A stretch of 64,000 bases of DNA. It comes from Leptoclinus maculatus (Eukaryota; Chordata; Actinopteri; Perciformes; Stichaeidae). Under the pieces are notes generated by a model, which was not told the origin of the DNA, did no database searches, and worked only from the letters and a program-made list of their open reading frames with translations. Shown piece after piece: positions 38,011 through 49,261 of the stretch (position 1 is the stretch's first letter; each line of letters opens with the position of its first letter). The stretch covers positions 10,757,784 to 10,821,783 of the forward strand of contig JAVDOI010000019.1 of NCBI GenBank assembly GCA_032191485.1. The letters run 5' to 3'. Both the position numbers and the translations under genes were made by a program.

Positions 38011-40232
38011 GTCCACCTTTTCAAAATAAGACCAGCAGCGAAAGGGTGAAAAGTAAATAAGTAAATGTAGAGTGAGAGTATTCTATACTTCCAGATAAAA
38101 TGACAAATACATTTTATGTAGCCTAAATATAAAATCATATTCATTCCCAATAACATAATTAGGTTACGTTTGTATTATCAATAGAGGCACCACAGTGTCA
38201 CAGTGAGTGCCAAAATCTACTTTTATTTTCATTCACCTAACTTCCGCCCTTGCAATATTTAAGACTCGCTAGCTTCATCATGTAAACTAGGGAGAGGCGC
38301 GGCTGTCTGACGTCACATCCCTTAAAAGAGTTGTTCTGGTGACTTTATCATGAGGCACCCTGGGCACTGGTTCCCGCTATGAGGTCTGGGGCCCTCCAGG
38401 GGCCCTAGAGAGGCTTCTAGGGCATGTTAAGCTGCAAACGAAAGTGGAGCTGTATGATAGCTTGTTTCCCCATGTAATACTATATCTGAATAGAGATATA
38501 ACATTATATCTACATTGCTATTTTTGCTTCATGTGAAGTTAGATGAGAGCTGTTAGACCAAATCTTTCTCTTAACTGGAATGTAGACACTTTAAAAATAC
38601 TTAAAATAACACATGTCTGTAAAAATGTAAAGGACCAGCTCACTGAAACCACAAAAACACATTCACTCACTCTAAAATGAGAATTTATTTATTGTCAAGG
38701 CAGCACCAATATAGACATTTTATTTAAAAGTTCGACACAAACTTAAAGGCATCGATGCACTTCTCATAAAGAGAAGCCAAAAACAGAAAGGCTTCATGTC
38801 ATGTACACAACAAACGCTGCACAGTCTATAACCACAATAAAGAAGCGAAAACCATCAGGTGGGAACCTATTCTCATGTCAACCCGGTTCCTTATTCGACA
38901 CACCTCAGAGTTTGATTAATCTCTACAGATCTACAGATCAGGAGTGTCAAACTTTCAAGGAATGGTGCCACGCAGAGACGTTACTGCAAGCAACAGCAAG
39001 AACTTGATTTAATCACAATCTGCTTGTTTACTCTGGAAACCTTTCACCACCTTTCTTTCATCCATTGACAAAAGACGCCTCTTGTTTTAGAGTAAACAGG
39101 GTGATTTTCATGATAATCTTAATTATAGACTTACGCCTTGATTGATGGGTGAGCATACTGCCCCTCTCTTTTCTTTAAAATCACCCTAATCATTACTGAA
39201 GTAATACATTATTTCCAAATGGCTCTAAAAGCTAAGTTTATCTGGTAACCCTTTGTCACTTTGTTTAAAAATACTATAAAATGACTATACTGCAAAAAAC
39301 TGAAATACCTTCAGTGTGTCAAAATAGATGTTAACTCATCATCGGTGTTTCAATATTTCGTCTGACAGCTAACAAAGCACACATTCCCAACACATGTTAG
39401 TATTTAAGATTCTAGATGAGCAGCAGATATGATGTCAGCGGTCCAACTCAAAATGCAACATATCTATTATTTATTCAAGCAAAGTAATGAGGTACAATGG
39501 GGTTCAGCACTGAATACAACCAATCCTAATGAACCCCCCTGCATATCCATACTGATAATAAACATATGAAAAACATGATTCAATTCTATTTTGCGGTCTA
39601 TACACATTTAGTACTGTAAATTCTGCCTATCAGTATATTATATCTTTTATTAGTGAGAGATCTCTTGTTCCTCTGTCTTCTTTTTTCGTCTCACGAGCTC
39701 CTTCTTTATAGCACCTGTGTGGTTGGTCTAGTCAAAGTGTGAGGACTCGGTAATCATGCATAGTTCAGGTCGTTGTAATCCTTCTTGATCACGTTGGATT
39801 TTAAATCCTATTGATGTATACAACATACAACTTTCTTTTCATTTGTGTAGTTGCCATTTTGGCCGCCCTAGCCATCCAAGGACAGGGATCTTCTGTTAGA
39901 ATGTCCTCTCCCAAGGTGTCATCCATTTGTTTTCAGTCTTTTGGGAAGTTTTTTCCTCATCTTCATTGAGCTTCGGCTGTGGGTGGGAACTGCTGTTGAG
40001 TTATTGACACCACCGACATAATGTCTACATTTTTAGTTACTCATTCATACAAACAGAGACAAACTCCGGCCTTTAAACTCCGCAAATATGACCACATTGT
40101 TGATTTTCCTCCCCTCCAGCAGCAGAGTTGTCGCCCCCTGTGAACTCAGTCAGTTTTTTTTTAATCCCCCGTGCCCCACTGTTGGACCCTGTCATGATGT
40201 ACAGGAAGTCATTAGGAGTCTGCAGTGTCACC
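38011..40232 (-). other. ttll1: Intergenic to ttll1 3' UTR interval
   Basis: No coding region is supported. Minus-strand AATAAA candidates (TTTATT on plus) lie at 39,646-39,651, near 39,467 and as a doublet at 38,684-38,693. The last would place the ttll1 3' end about 700 bp upstream of the pacsin2 first exon. A teleost repeat fragment lies at about 39,845-40,010. Confidence 0.45.
39845..40010 (+). mobile_element. Fragment of a teleost interspersed repeat
   Basis: The stretch includes CCATCCAAGGACAGGGATCT, GAATGTCCTCTCCCAAGGTG and TTTTGGGAAGTTTTTTCCTC, followed by ATCTTCATTGAGCTTCGGCT. These phrases resemble the tail of a repeat that I recall as very common in fish genomes. The family was not identified and the ends are approximate. 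Confidence 0.45.
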
Positions 40233-42412
40233 TCACTTCCAGGTGGCGGCAGCGGGTCGAACGCCTGCACTCCCCTTGGTGCCCTTTGACCCCAGGGACT
40301 GACCCGAGCGGCTCCGCAGGTCACGCTCGGCATTCTCACTCTGCGCCTGCTCCTCGTCGTACCTGCTGACACACAGAGGGAATCAGAGACGGAGGAATAT
40401 ACAAGTGAGGGACCTCCTGTTGGCCCTGCTCTTTGCCTTCACATGGACTATGGATTATGCAAACAAGGGGCTTAACTCAAACAATACCACCCTGTTAAAC
40501 ACACATTACAATGAGTGATCTCAACCCTTCGATAGCTCAGTTGGTAGAGCGGAGGACTGTAGTGTCTATGCAAGATATCCTTAGGTCGCTGGTTCAAATC
40601 CGGCTCGAAGGAGTGACTTTTAAGTGTTTAAACCCATAAAAACTATGATTAGCACTATTCCTACTCAACATGATGTGAACATTAATTCAGTTATTAATAT
40701 AGGTACTTTGTTCATTCTGGAATAGTTACAATGAGCAGGTTTTAGGAGCATAACCTTAATGTTTATGACAGAATTTGTCATGTTACAAGCTGATGACCAG
40801 CAGGTACATACAATATGAATGTCTTTCTATGACAATGAACTGGAGGTCCATAGAGTATCGAATGATACTTCAGTCTCAAGAATCAACACGTCGTGAGAGT
40901 CGTCGTCCAACAGTAGGTAATCCATTATGAACACAACAGTGAAGGTAGTGTGTGTGCTTTAGCACCTTGTTTACACAGTGTCAATTATTCAATGGGTTTC
41001 ATATCAGGAAAACTGTGCCAAAAATATACTATTACTAAAAGGTATTCCTTCGAACCGGATTGGAACCAGCGTCCTAGGGTTTCCTGTGATAAGAACTACA
41101 TCTGGTACATCCACTACCGTCCTCCGCTCTGTTGCCAAATGCAACAGTAGCAAAATGCATTCCTGTTTCCTGTTCAGAATGAATCATTAATAAACTGGTG
41201 TAGTGTAGAGAAGGGAGTCAGAGTCAGTCGAGGCGGAGAGTAACGTAGTCATTTCCTCCCTCTGGTTGTTTTTAACATAGAAATCATATTTAAACAAGGT
41301 GCCAAAGCACACATTGTGTTCAGAATGGGGCACCTGCTATCTTTACTGTATTTACCATCTGTTCATTACCTGTTGTAACCTCACATATAATATCACATAA
41401 ACTCTGTTGAATAAAAGCCACTCCTTTGAAATGTACTTAAGTCGGAGACTAACATAAAGTATGTTCACTAGTTCAATATTGTCAACGTATTAGCTACAGC
41501 TCATTTTCACTGTATACATTTCCTCCTCAAATCTACTGTTAATGTGCAGGAATGTGTTTACAGAAAGAGCAAATATAATCAGAGTATCAAGTACTGCACT
41601 TTGTTGCACTACTAGCTACAAATTTAAAAGTCACTCCTTCGAGCCGGAATTGAACCAGCGACCTAAGGATCTCTGTTATCACCACTACAGTCCTCCGCTC
41701 TACCAACTGAGCTATCGAAGGGCACAGAGACACACCCTAACAAAATCTGACAGGAACTTTTTCCAATATAGATTTTTAAATATTTATAAGTATTTATATA
41801 TTTAGAACTTTATATTCTCCAAGCTTTTTCTCAGAATATTACCCCCTCCCCAACTCCATGATCTTTTTTTTAACCTTAAATAGCCCTATTACGCTGTCAT
41901 AGTCTAACCACACTTTATGTATGTCACTAATCCTGAGTTATTCACTTTCCTACCATACTGTATCACAAACCTCATCAGTGAAATATGAACTTATTACAAA
42001 TGCTGTAGAGCAGTATATTCCCCAACGCACAGTCAAAAGCCACGCCTTGGAGCCGGATTTGAACCTGCGACCTAAGGATGTCTCATGTTTACGCTGCAGT
42101 CAGGCCGTTGGGTTTGTCTGAATAGATCTTAACGTCACTCACAGGACTTGATAGTTGCCCAGCGCCTCTCGGGGCGGACTGCGATTCCAGCGGCAGTCCG
42201 GGATGTCCCCGTTGGGCGTGACGATGTTGAGGGTGTCGTTGATGAGGTTGTACTTCAGGATGCGGTCGTTGGCTGTGCTGGAGGTCAGCGAGGGAGAGGC
42301 ATTGACCTGAGAGGGACACAGACAAAGACGGTCACCTTTACAGCTGAGCTCATTAACAGACATTCAAAGAAGAAGAATGAGCGGCAAGAGATGAAGCAGC
42401 AACTTTGACATC

Positions 42413-42477
<65 letters not shown>

Positions 42478-45400
42478 AATCCCTTAAGTAGAGTAAAGAG
42501 TTTAGCTTCTCCCTTTTTGTTTTGCATTGCCTGTTAATGACAGTTGGCTTGCTTGCATACATACTTGCAGGAATATTGAACAAAGTATAGTATTCCTTGC
42601 AGAATGTGGCACATATTTTTTCAGTCCCTCACTTAAAGAGTCAACTTCATGTCGCCTGAAATAGATCAGATTGGTTTCTGTTACCAGAAATAGTTCAGGC
42701 CTAACCTGGAAACCCAGCAACTCAATGCGCGTCGGTCAAAGTGAGTGCAGTAAAATACGACAGCCACATGACAAGCACAATATTTAAAATGTTAAAACAG
42801 AGGCATCCTATTTTAAGCTAAAGACAAGCCAGCAAATGGCCTGTATTACTTGGTGCAGACTCAGTTTGAAAACAACAATGCACTGAATGGGTTAAAGACA
42901 CACCTTCAGCACACATTTGAATACTGAGAGGCACACGTTCAAACACAGACAGACAAAGATCAACCTCAGGGGCATTTAAAGTTGCTTAACACTGAAGGAA
43001 AAAGAAAGTGGAGTCAGTGTGTGTGTGAGCATGTTAAGTGTTTTGGGTTCGGCAAATTACGCCACAGGAACAAGGCGAAGAAAAACAAGATGTTCTGAAA
43101 CAGCAGAGGTTAACTTTTAGTAAATTCAAACCATTTTATGAGAGTTGTAGGTGTGTATGCGTGTAATAACTCCTCCTGTTAGATTACTCACCTCAATAAG
43201 CCATGGCTTGAGCTTGTCATCAATGATGATGTCATACCCGTAACACTCAAAACAGTGCTTGTCATTGTTCATCACAGGCTGGGAGAGAGAAAACAGAGAG
43301 GCTGAATGAGGAAGAGGAATCGACCTAGACTGTTGCTCATATGTTGGGGATTTTTTAATTTCATATTAGATGTGAAACAGAGAATGATTCAGCAGGAAAG
43401 GGTGTGAGCGAATGGAGTAAAAATATACCAGAGGACGCACAAAGTAAGCTGTGTGTCGAGGCCAGAGAGGGGAAATGAGTCAGATCGTTTATTAAGAAAG
43501 GGAAGTGTGCATTGAGTTGAGTGCGCTCAAAACAAAAATAAATCCCCACACGGAGGTGGTTTGAACAGGTGTGTGTTTAAAAGTGCTAGCCCACATTACT
43601 GAACGCTAAACAAAAAGACTCCCAACAGGAACAAAGTAATAACACAATGACTGGAGTCTGTAACATGTGTGGAGCAGTGGGTTTTGAACCACCCACAGAG
43701 TACCCATGGCCCTTTTTCCATGGGTACACTGTGGGTAGAAACACTTATAAACGACTCTTTTCAGACGAATTCAAACCAGATCTTCCAGCTGTGCTATCAA
43801 AGGGAGACGGGGAGTCATGATCTCTACTGACTGTATTCACCAGCTGGTCACAACATATTGATTTAACGCAACAAATTACATCAAAACATGAACTCCTCTG
43901 AAATGTAGTCAAGTCGGGAACAGTGATCAGCCTAAATATCAATGTATTGGGAGTAAAAAGATCTGTTTTCACAGTATACATATCTTATGAGTTAGTAATA
44001 AAGTATTCACTTTTCTTTTCACATTGGGGTGAATTCACTATCCACCTCAGTTCCTTGTATTCCTACTTCCTTGTTTCAAGTGCTAGTGGACATTTTCCAC
44101 AACATACAGTTAAAAATCACTCCTTGGAGCCGGATTTGAATCTGCAATCTAAGGATGTCTAGTATTTCCACTACAGGCACTAAGTTTATTATAGGCGTCA
44201 TAATTAGGACAAAACTTCCAAAATCCTTGTAATTCTGCAATTAGCATGTAGGAGTAATTGTGACATATTTCGAATAATTTAATTTTGGATTGAAAAAGTC
44301 TTCATGTCTACTTACAGCCACGGCCTTCAGTGACTGCACCACGATCCAGTGGATCTGGTCGAACAGTCGGCTGGTCACCTCCTTCCCTCTGGTGCTCTCT
44401 AGGTACAACCGGAGGTTACTGACCGTCCACTTGCCTCCATGGACGTGGTTGTAGTCATCCTGCGGTAAAAAGGTACAACGTCAAACTACATTTTTCACAT
44501 TTTTGCAGGAGTTTGCATGGAGCTTTGTTGCAAAAAGATGCACAGGTCAGCTTTGAGAGGAATGGTTTTCATCAGACTTACCCCGTGTCTTTGGATGGCC
44601 ACATTAGTGAGGTGAACAAACATGTTGTCCAGTTCACTGGTGCTGGGCGTGTACTTGACTGTGCAGAACCTACAGAAGCCGAGCTTGTACCTGAGGATCA
44701 AACCACAAACGGTTATTGTCATTAGTGAGTAAGCCGCCTGCTATTTTCTCTATTAAATCGTTTATAACGTATCAGAAAATAGTGGGAAATGCCTGTTACA
44801 ATTCACCAGAGCCAGAGGTGTTCAAATTGTTTTTTGTATTCCACCAATAGCCCAAAACCAAGCGATAACATATTACAAAAAGAAGCATTAAAGTCTCAAT
44901 TGCCATTTAATTTTCCTTCCAGCTAATCAATAAATATGTTACTTGTTGCAACTCTAGACACGTAAGCAAGTTCAATAACAGAGTAAATTTAAAGTAAAGT
45001 GTTATTGATTTTGTACCAAAATCTTTTCTGAGTGAATCAATCAGGACAAACATTTTGTAATGGTTTGATTACATCCAAACGCTAAAACAAACCATCTGTC
45101 TTCTGTTACATGAAGATACTAATTCATTACTTCTAAATGGTGGTAATATTCAACATAAAAACTACTTCCTATATATTCAGGGCTTACATGTAGCATTTCA
45201 GAGGCCGATATGTTGTCACCAGAACGTAGAGACGCAGGTCAAACTTCTTCCCTCCTATCAGCAGAGGATTGTCGATGTACAGGGAGATCACGTAGGCCTC
45301 CTTGCCACTAGACGCTGCAACAAACCTGAGGGCAGAAACGCAAAAAGCTAAAACCACAAACCTCTGACAAAAAACATCATTAACAGATTTGGATGTTTAC

Positions 45401-46706
45401 CTGGGAATGATTTGAATGAGAATGTACGGCACCATGCAAATCTATATAAAGAGTAACTACACGGTAACTCACGTGGAGGTGCGGCTGTCTCTGGACCACT
45501 TCTTGATCTGGGACAGTTTGTTGATGAGGAAGATGCCTTTGCCCTGAGCCTTCCCGCAGGGCTTCATGATCCAGGTGCTGGACGGGTTCTTCCGGTACTC
45601 CTCCACAAAGAGATTATAATCGGCGGGGAGCATGAACGTCACAGGGACAAAATCTAGAAACATAGAAACAAATACATAAACATATATATCGCTTTGTATG
45701 GGGAAAGAATGTGTGAATTTCAACAATCATCCCTCTAATGGACACCTAGATAATTGTATTTCCCGTTCTCGTCCTTCTCTGCCAGAGGACTGCCTTCCTT
45801 CTCCAGCTCCTTGCGGTAGCGTTTGATGTTCTTGATCATCAGGTCCTTCCTGGTCAGCTCGTAGTGGTTGGGGAAGTGGTTAACCATCTGGTCATCTGAC
45901 AGGCGGTAGCCGGTGTCCACGCTGAACACATTCCTGATGGTCTGGATGCTCATCCTACACGTGGGTATGAACAAACCTGCATTATGGTGATCTGAGGAGT
46001 CTGGAGCCAAGAATTACGCGTATATGTACTTGTATTTTACCAGAATACTTCCATTTTATGCTACTTAATACTTCTACTATACTACATTTCAGAGGCATAT
46101 GTACTTTTTACTCCACTACATTCATTTGACTGCTTTAGTCACTGGTTTTTACATTCATATTTTGCCTACAAAACACATGAAAAGACTATAAAACACAATG
46201 CATATTAAAAGATTAAACCTGTTATGGCTTGTGTGATATTTTACAACAAAGCAGCGTCTAGATGTCACAAGTTTCACCAATGAGACGTTTCAGATGGTGT
46301 CATTTAGATGAATGAGAGGTAAAAGAGTATAGAAACGTCCAAATTATCTTATTATCTCACGACCGTATAGATTTAACTTGTGACCGTTTGGATGGGCCCT
46401 GACCCCAAAGGTGGGAACCGTGGACTGATTCTTAAGAAGGATTTTAAATGCATGCTTGTGTTGTACATTGTGTTATTGGTACTTCTTCAAGAACATGGGT
46501 ACTTCTCACACACCATACTGTGTATGGGGCTTGCAGAGGATAGTGTTCATGGAGTAAAGAGTCACATGGAGTGAGGTTAAGGTGTGAACTCACCAGTAGA
46601 AATTCCAGTCGTCGTTTTCTGTCACTTGAACCCATTCCCTCTTCTCAAAGTTGTTGATGAGCACCGATTTCTCAATATCTGTCACCCACTTCACCTTACC
46701 GGCCAT
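40233..46706 (-). CDS. ttll1: Tubulin polyglutamylase TTLL1 (tubulin tyrosine ligase-like 1)
   Basis: Nine coding exons join in phase with consensus splice sites: 46706-46594, 45954-45746, 45653-45473, 45325-45188, 44690-44582, 44459-44316, 43278-43192, 42306-42143, 40362-40233. They give 424 aa (human TTLL1 is 423 aa). The start MAGKVKWVTDIEKSVLINNF matches the family. The TTL ATP-grasp fold spans most of the protein: KPCGKAQGKGIF at about 138-149 is an ATP-binding element and KPWLIEVNASPS at about 322-333 the metal and nucleotide site. The protein is the catalytic subunit of the complex that adds glutamate chains to alpha-tubulin on axonemes and neuronal microtubules. The last exon (YDEEQAQ to PAATWK) is separated by a 1.8-kb intron that contains tRNA-Tyr genes. 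A non-coding first exon ending at a CAG|GTAGGG donor (46,808) is likely. Confidence 0.97.
40526..40612 (+). tRNA. tRNA-Tyr (GTA), with intron
   Basis: The 7-bp acceptor stem pairs CCTTCGA (40,526-40,532) with TCGAAGG (40,605-40,611), followed by discriminator A. The D-arm has TAGCTCAGTTGGTAGAGC. The anticodon loop CTGTAGA gives GTA and is split by a 14-nt intron at about 40,563-40,576, directly 3' of the anticodon-flanking G, as usual for eukaryotic tRNA-Tyr. The T-arm is GCTGG-TTCAAAT-CCGGC. A T4 terminator follows at 40,618. It lies inside the last intron of ttll1, antisense to that gene. Confidence 0.96.
41046..41140 (-). pseudogene. Decayed tRNA-Tyr copy
   Basis: On the minus strand the 3' half is recognisable (T-arm and acceptor: CCGGTTCGAAGGA) and so is AGCGGAGGACGGTAG, but the 5' part is lost (GGCAACAG instead of the D-arm and acceptor strand). 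Several stem mismatches and a longer, altered intron region rule out a functional tRNA. Confidence 0.75.
41635..41721 (-). tRNA. tRNA-Tyr (GTA), with intron
   Basis: On the minus strand, acceptor CCTTCGA pairs with TCGAAGG and discriminator A follows. The D-arm has TAGCTCAGTTGGTAGAGC. The anticodon GTA is followed by a 14-nt intron (TGGTGATAACAGAG). The T-arm is GCTGG-TTCAATT-CCGGC, and a T4 terminator follows at about 41,625. It is in inverted orientation to the copy at 40,526, about 1.0 kb away, and in the same orientation as ttll1, in whose last intron it lies. Confidence 0.96.
42044..42101 (-). pseudogene. Truncated tRNA-Tyr copy
   Basis: The T-arm, variable region and part of the anticodon arm remain (minus strand: GACTGCAG, an intron-like stretch, ATCCTTAGGTCGCAGGTTCA). 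The D-arm and 5' acceptor strand are missing. It ends about 40 bp from the donor of ttll1 exon 8. Confidence 0.75.
42143..42306 (-). other. ttll1: ttll1 exon 8, whose donor creates an apparent early stop
   Basis: This exon encodes VNASPSLTSSTANDR through GNYQV plus a split Leu codon. Reading on past the exon gives an immediate TGA, which could be mistaken for the end of the protein. The TGA is part of a good donor (CCT|GTGAGT). Splicing to 40,362 restores Leu and continues YDEEQAQSENAERDLRSR, which matches the human C-terminus. Confidence 0.9.
42414..42475. repeat. (CA)31 microsatellite
   Basis: This uninterrupted dinucleotide run is about 108 nt upstream (transcript sense) of the ttll1 exon-8 acceptor, where it reads (TG)n. 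Confidence 0.95.
43691..43736. repeat. Inverted repeat, 19-bp arms
   Basis: The arms 43,691-43,709 (ACCCACAGAGTACCCATGG) and 43,718-43,736 are complementary with one mismatch and enclose an 8-nt loop (CCCTTTTT on plus). The element lies in the ttll1 intron between exons 7 and 6. Confidence 0.8.
44121..44180 (-). pseudogene. Decayed tRNA-Tyr copy
   Basis: On the minus strand the segment contains CTGTAGTGGAAATACTAGAC (anticodon region and intron) followed by ATCCTTAGATTGCAGATTCA and CCGGCTCCAAGGA. The 5' third is missing and the B box and acceptor are mutated. A T-run follows. The flanks (43,892-43,982) share blocks such as GAAATGTA-TCAAGTCGG and CACAGTATACAT with the flank of the intact copy (41,425-41,520). 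Confidence 0.75.
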
Positions 46707-47250
46707 GATGCCTCCCACCAGGGTGGAGCACAAAAACAACAACAGGTAAACAGATAGAAACAAACAGATTCAAGAGAGCATGCAGCTACCGTGCACCAGT
46801 GCCCTACCTGCAAATCAATGTCAGGAAACAGCCAGTCATCAGCATCAGCTAGCCGGAGCTGGCTCTGTTAGCAGGCTGCTGGATCCTCCTCCCAGGACTG
46901 CTGCAGAGGCTGCAGGGCGGACATCACCCAGTCAGTGATGCAATCTCACCAGCCTGTCGTTTAGCTGGCGGAACACGGAGACAGCTTCGTCGGCATCATT
47001 GTTAGCTCCGGTTTACATCAAATAAGCTGCATCCATTTTGGCGGTTTGATTGCAAGCAAGCTGACTACATGTATTGATCCCCAGCCTCGTAAAGCTGCAC
47101 AACGGTGATGAGACGCCCACCGCGGTCAAACTACTCTTCACAATAAAAGTCGTTGTAAAATTGATGACATATACACACGCGAGGAATTAAATTGCGACTT
47201 GATTGCCATTTTTTAAAAGGATTTTTCTTAAAGCAAGAAATGTCTCACGC
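46707..47250 (-). other. ttll1: ttll1 5' UTR region
   Basis: No coding sequence is supported. A minus-strand donor CAG|GTAGGG at 46,808 and a possible acceptor GGGAG|GCATC just before the ATG suggest a short 5' UTR intron. The region is GC-rich with several CpGs, consistent with a first exon and promoter. Confidence 0.4.
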
Positions 47251-47281
47251 TCGTTAAACGACGTCGGTTTGGGCTTGGTCT

Positions 47282-47345
47282 TTCCGGAAGCATAACCTAG
47301 CAACGGAGGACGCGGTGATGTCATTGCTCGACGTCGTTACGTCAG
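47282..47345 (-). promoter_or_regulatory. ttll1: Candidate ttll1 promoter elements: ETS site, RFX X-box, CRE-like site
   Basis: Within 65 bp lie TTCCGGAAG (ETS-like, 47,282-47,289), ATAACC-T-AGCAAC (47,292-47,304; one mismatch to the RFX X-box form GTNRCC-N-RGYAAC) and TTACGTCA (CRE/ATF-like, about 47,337-47,344). RFX factors are known to drive ciliary genes, which suits an axonemal tubulin polyglutamylase. The distance to the ttll1 ATG is about 590 bp. A role for the divergent bik gene is also possible. Confidence 0.4.
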
Positions 47346-48049
47346 TGTACCAGCAGGGGGCAGTGTCTGGTCGGACAGTATTAAAGCACAGTGCAGAAAT
47401 AAATGAAGAGTGGCTTTAATCTTTCAATATCTGTATCTGTGCCTCTGATTTACAGCCTAATTTGACATAAAAATAATTTGTGAATAAAAACAAATAGGTT
47501 TACAAAAACATTGCACAGATTTAGTGACTTAAAATCTCTACAAAAACGATTGAATCAAAGGGACACGATCTTGTATGTATTATCATAACATTATATATAC
47601 ATATATTATTATAATATATAAGTGTAAAGTAATAAGTACAACATATTACACAAGTTAGAACACCAAATACCAATGAATGAATCAATTACTAAATGAATAC
47701 AACTATGCAGAACAGGAGAATATCACACAAAATGCAACATGGCTACATAGCAGCAACACAATTGTACCATAAGGCAGGGACAGTATTGGAAATAGATTGA
47801 ATATATTATTGTTTAGGGATGCAAAACAACCTTCCACACATATTGAAAGATGTTGGGACATTTTTTTTAATTTCCCTTGCAGACAAAGATTGTTGTTAGT
47901 ATGAGCAAATAGAGAAAATAAAAACCGAGAATTCAGAAATGTAAATGGGTTTTGCTGGAATAAAGCTGTATCTTCTGTTTGATGGGGATCCTGTCGCCCC
48001 CTGCTGGTAGCAGCCTCTTGGTCGCTGCATGTAAAGGCGTGTCCAGTCA

Positions 48050-48095
48050 TATTTGTGGCAGTTACCTGAGAGCAACAAGATTAAAGGACGCTGCT
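48050..48095 (+). other. bik: Probable leader exon of the BIK-like gene (3' edge defined)
   Basis: A strong donor GCTGCT|GTAAGT ends this exon at 48,095. The start is unknown and the coordinate given is nominal. It can be joined in open frame to 48,180-48,208, 48,658-48,722 and 49,254 onward. It may be 5' UTR. Confidence 0.4.
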
Positions 48096-48179
48096 GTAAG
48101 TACAGAGAAACACTATACCAATATTTCTTCATTTTATTACTTACAAAACATTTCAATTATGTCTTTGTATGTATTACAG

Positions 48180-48208
48180 GGCGGCGTCCATGTTAATCTA
48201 CACAGAAG
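48180..48208 (+). other. bik: Probable 29-nt leader exon of the BIK-like gene
   Basis: The exon is bounded by TATTACAG| and AGAAG|GTAGGT. It keeps one reading frame open (GGVHVNLHR plus a split codon) with the flanking candidate exons. There is no transcript evidence. Confidence 0.4.
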
Positions 48209-48657
48209 GTAGGTTTACTTTTTTAATTCTTTTATTGTGCATGTACCTGTTTTACTGTCGAAGTGGGAGCAAAGATATCTGTTTAATTTCTAACATAATA
48301 CTATTACAACATACTATATACTTGTTGTTTTGTAAAGGTTGTTAGTCATTTTAGGATTAATTAATATCTGCAAATGTGCAATTTATGATCTTCAAAACGA
48401 CCTTTGTTTGCTTTGGGTGTGAAGGATGACTTCATCTCTTTGTTATGACAATACAGTATGGCTGAGAACAACAGGCTATACTCAAAAACTGTCCTCTGGG
48501 TATTGTTTTGGAGCTTAAGCCATGATCATATTATTACGGTTCCCACATTTATGGGCTATATTATGATGGTGTTCTTGTCTTTAAATATATATAAACACAA
48601 TAAACATAAATCCATGTAATTATACGTCTTACACAAACTTTGTTCTCTACTTTATAG

Positions 48658-48722
48658 AAAGTATAAATACATAAAGTCCATGAGTACATTATTCGGAGCC
48701 ATGGGTGTTTTATTTCTTCTTG
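48658..48722 (+). other. bik: Probable 65-nt leader exon of the BIK-like gene
   Basis: The exon is bounded by CTACTTTATAG| and CTTCTTG|GTGAGC. It contains in-frame ATGs (MSTLFGAMGVLFLL). Joined to the acceptor CTCTCAG|CAAACAACATGG at 49,254, this frame runs into the bik coding frame without a stop, so it may be either 5' UTR or an N-terminal extension. Confidence 0.45.
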
Positions 48723-49182
48723 GTGAGCTAATAATGGCAGTTTGGTTGATTTGAGTTATGGAAATGGTGCATTTGCATTAAGGCACGAGTGCAGGTACAC
48801 CAGGAACTGGTCTGAGGACAGGTGCGTGTATCAGGGCACACACCTGACAGTTGGGGAAAATAACAAGTCATAAATCCAGTAATAAAAGGTAGATTAGACG
48901 CAGTTTCGTGTATACACTAGTTCTAGACACACAAGGGAGAATTTAAACACACTTGTGTTGGTGTATACAGTAGTAAATGGACTTAATCCAACAGGTGATG
49001 TCATCTCTTCAAACCTGGGAGAGCCTGTTTTACCAACCTGGCTTTTTCCCCCCCCCGGTAACACAGCCACCACCTATCCTGGTCACACGAGCCCGTGTTT
49101 ACACAGCCTGTTTATGAACGTTGGGAGTCAAGCAGCGATAACGCTTCCAAACCATGGAGCCGCTATCTATCTCTGCATGGAA

Positions 49183-49205
49183 CTCTCTCTCTCTCTCTCT
49201 CTCTC
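49183..49205. repeat. (CT)n microsatellite
   Basis: This is a CT run of about 11 repeats upstream of the coding exon of the BIK-like gene. It lies about 48 nt before the acceptor at 49,254 and may contribute to its pyrimidine tract. Confidence 0.85.
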
Positions 49206-49261
49206 ATGTGGGCTCATGTGACTTATTTGAATAATACCGGTTTCTCCTCTCAGCAAACAAC

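Noticed and set aside
42139..42363. ttll1 ending at the TGA after GNYQVL
   Set aside because: The TGA is inside a consensus donor GTGAGT. The true last exon at 40,362-40,233 restores frame and matches the human C-terminus (RSRSGQSLG).
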